A stretch of DNA of 64,000 bases from Peribacillus frigoritolerans (GTDB lineage: Bacteria; Bacillota; Bacilli; Bacillales; DSM-1321). Positions 62,867 to 64,000 of the stretch are shown one piece after another. The notes beneath the pieces are model-generated. The model ran no database searches. It worked only from the letters and a program-made list of their open reading frames with translations, and had not been told where the DNA came from. The position numbers and the translations under genes were made by a program. The first letter of the stretch is position 1. The number at the start of each line of letters is the position of its first letter. The stretch is taken from positions 186,001-250,000 of the forward strand of contig NZ_JAUUTW010000001.1 of NCBI RefSeq assembly GCF_030676415.1. The letters run 5' to 3'.

Positions 62867-64000
62867 ATGTCAGAAATCATTCATTTATATCACACCAATG
62901 ATCTCCATAGTCATTTTGAGAATTGGCCTCGTATTGATAAGTTTCTTAAAGAAAGAAGACAACTTCATCAAGAAACGAGAGAAGAAGCGATCATACTGGA
63001 TATAGGCGATCATGTGGACCGCTGGCATCCATATACAGAAGGTACATTGGGTAAAGGAAATATTGAACTGCTGAATGAAGCGGGCTACCAATATGTGACC
63101 ATCGGCAATAATGAAGGGATCACTTTACCTCATGATGCGTTAGACTCCTTATATGATCAGGCAAGGTTCAAGGTCTTGGCAGCCAATATTTATTACGGCA
63201 ATAATGAAAGGCCGGAATGGGCGCTGCCATATTGGATACATACAACGGTAAAAGGCACCAAAATCGCGATGATAGGTTTGACTGCCTTTTTTCAAAAGTT
63301 TTATTCTGCGATGGGCTGGGAAATTACAGAACCATTCGTGGAGTTAAAGGCACAGCTCGAAAGGGTCAAAACAGAGGCGGATGTTATCATCATCCTTTCC
63401 CACCTGGGCATCCATGATGATGAGAGGATGGCAGAGGACTTTCCGGAGATTGACATCATACTTGGCGCGCATACCCACCACATCCTCCACCAGGGTAAAT
63501 TGATAAATGATACACTCCTTTGCGGTGCAGGGAAATATGGTTTCTTTGTTGGACAGGTGGAAATGGCCGTCAATCAGGAAAAGAAAATTACCCAGAAGAG
63601 TGCCATTCTTTATGATACCAATGACTTTTTGGAATTGGAGAATGAACGGGCATGGATTGAAGAGATATACCAGGCAGGGGGGGAAACGCTAAAACAGGTT
63701 GCAGTGGACTTACCAATAGCGCTGGATAATGATTGGTTCAAAGGAAGTCCTTTGACGGAAATCCTTGGGGAGGCCCTAAGGGAGTGGAGTCAGGCGGATT
63801 GTTCCTTTTTGAATGCCGGTCTTCTGCTCGAAGGGCTGCCGAAGGGACCTGTCACAAAAGGGGATATTCACAGAATCTGTCCACATCCCATCAATCCTTG
63901 CGTCGTTGAAGTTAATGGGAATGAATTAAAGGAAATCTTAATGCAATCGAGAAATGAGGAGTGGCCCCATATTCAGGTGAAAGGTTTCGGTTTCCGCGGA
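62867..64000 (+). CDS. yunD: Metallophosphatase / 5'-nucleotidase family protein (YunD-like), cut by window end
   Basis: The frame is open to the window end; 378 residues are visible of an expected 450-460. The N-terminal calcineurin-like phosphoesterase domain has all metal motifs: LYHTNDLHSHFENWPR, LDIGDHVDRW, TIGNNEG (Asn where many members have His), IILSHLG and LGAHTHH. The C-terminal 5'-nucleotidase domain begins near residue 220 (GSPLTEILGEALREWSQADCSFLNAGLLLEGLPKGPVTKGDIHRICPHPINPCVVEVNG). No signal peptide is present, so it is cytosolic, unlike secreted UshA-type enzymes. ATG 62867 is preferred to ATG 62864 for its spacing from GAGGAGG. Confidence 0.87.
   Translation, partial: MSEIIHLYHTNDLHSHFENWPRIDKFLKERRQLHQETREEAIILDIGDHVDRWHPYTEGTLGKGNIELLNEAGYQYVTIGNNEGITLPHDALDSLYDQARFKVLAANIYYGNNERPEWALPYWIHTTVKGTKIAMIGLTAFFQKFYSAMGWEITEPFVELKAQLERVKTEADVIIILSHLGIHDDERMAEDFPEIDIILGAHTHHILHQGKLINDTLLCGAGKYGFFVGQVEMAVNQEKKITQKSAILYDTNDFLELENERAWIEEIYQAGGETLKQVAVDLPIALDNDWFKGSPLTEILGEALREWSQADCSFLNAGLLLEGLPKGPVTKGDIHRICPHPINPCVVEVNGNELKEILMQSRNEEWPHIQVKGFGFRG

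Overview
The window is chromosomal DNA of a low-GC, endospore-forming Gram-positive bacterium of the family Bacillaceae. Evidence is the spore germination operon, CotF-like coat proteins, a YhcN-type lipoprotein, lipoteichoic acid synthase, the sufCDSUB order, S-box and L-box leaders, and long gene-order agreement with Bacillus subtilis (metNPQ, gcvH, fadNAE, putB/fadM, yunDEF, des-desK-desR). A Peribacillus (Bacillus simplex group) or close relative fits best; that is inference, not something the sequence proves.

Layout. 1-3754: end of a TctA-type tricarboxylate transporter followed by a CitA/DcuS-type two-component system. 4037-6926: cold-response membrane-fluidity module, acyl-lipid desaturase plus DesK/DesR, with a likely DesR operator. 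7046-11555: MsrA, a YkoG/YkoH-like two-component system with a PepSY protein, a glycosyltransferase stub and a TPR protein. 11573-15993: a cluster of DnaA boxes, a squalene-hopene/sporulenol cyclase, a secreted M14 carboxypeptidase and a DUF1450 protein. 16131-20186: Fur-controlled siderophore ABC importer (yclNOPQ-like). 20187-23844: a roughly 900-base gene-free stretch, lipoteichoic acid synthase, an RraA-like protein. 24012-26097: small accessory genes, a guanidine-I riboswitch in front of a broken SMR exporter, a YhcN/YlaJ lipoprotein. 26195-31718: gerA-type germinant receptor operon and an oligo-1,6-glucosidase. 31724-34901: lysine permease under an L-box, a LacI-family regulator, a 30-residue membrane peptide. 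34948-38942: tandem repeats and the mntABCD manganese importer. 39042-42168: RodA, two coat-like proteins, proline dehydrogenase, a small basic protein. 42265-47928: FadR-site-controlled beta-oxidation operon fadN-fadA-fadE. 48011-49650: ArsC-like protein, GcvH, small Toprim protein, thioredoxin-like protein. 49764-54290: two S-box leaders controlling metY and metNPQ. 54316-55657: a scarred region with an IS1182-type transposase remnant, degenerate intergenic repeats and a large hairpin element. 55695-60980: sufCDSUB. 61084-64000: yunF, yunE and a truncated yunD.

The genes are mainly core metabolism, metal homeostasis, sulfur handling, envelope and sporulation. The MetY, MetNPQ and Suf blocks together form a sulfur and Fe-S neighbourhood. 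The most unusual items are the guanidine riboswitch left in front of a decayed exporter, the DnaA-box cluster between two convergent genes, the 20-base/40-base tandem repeat array with its neighbouring micro-membrane protein, the GcvH-Toprim-CxxC cluster, and the hairpin elements in the scarred region upstream of suf. I did not find a complete new defence or mobile system.
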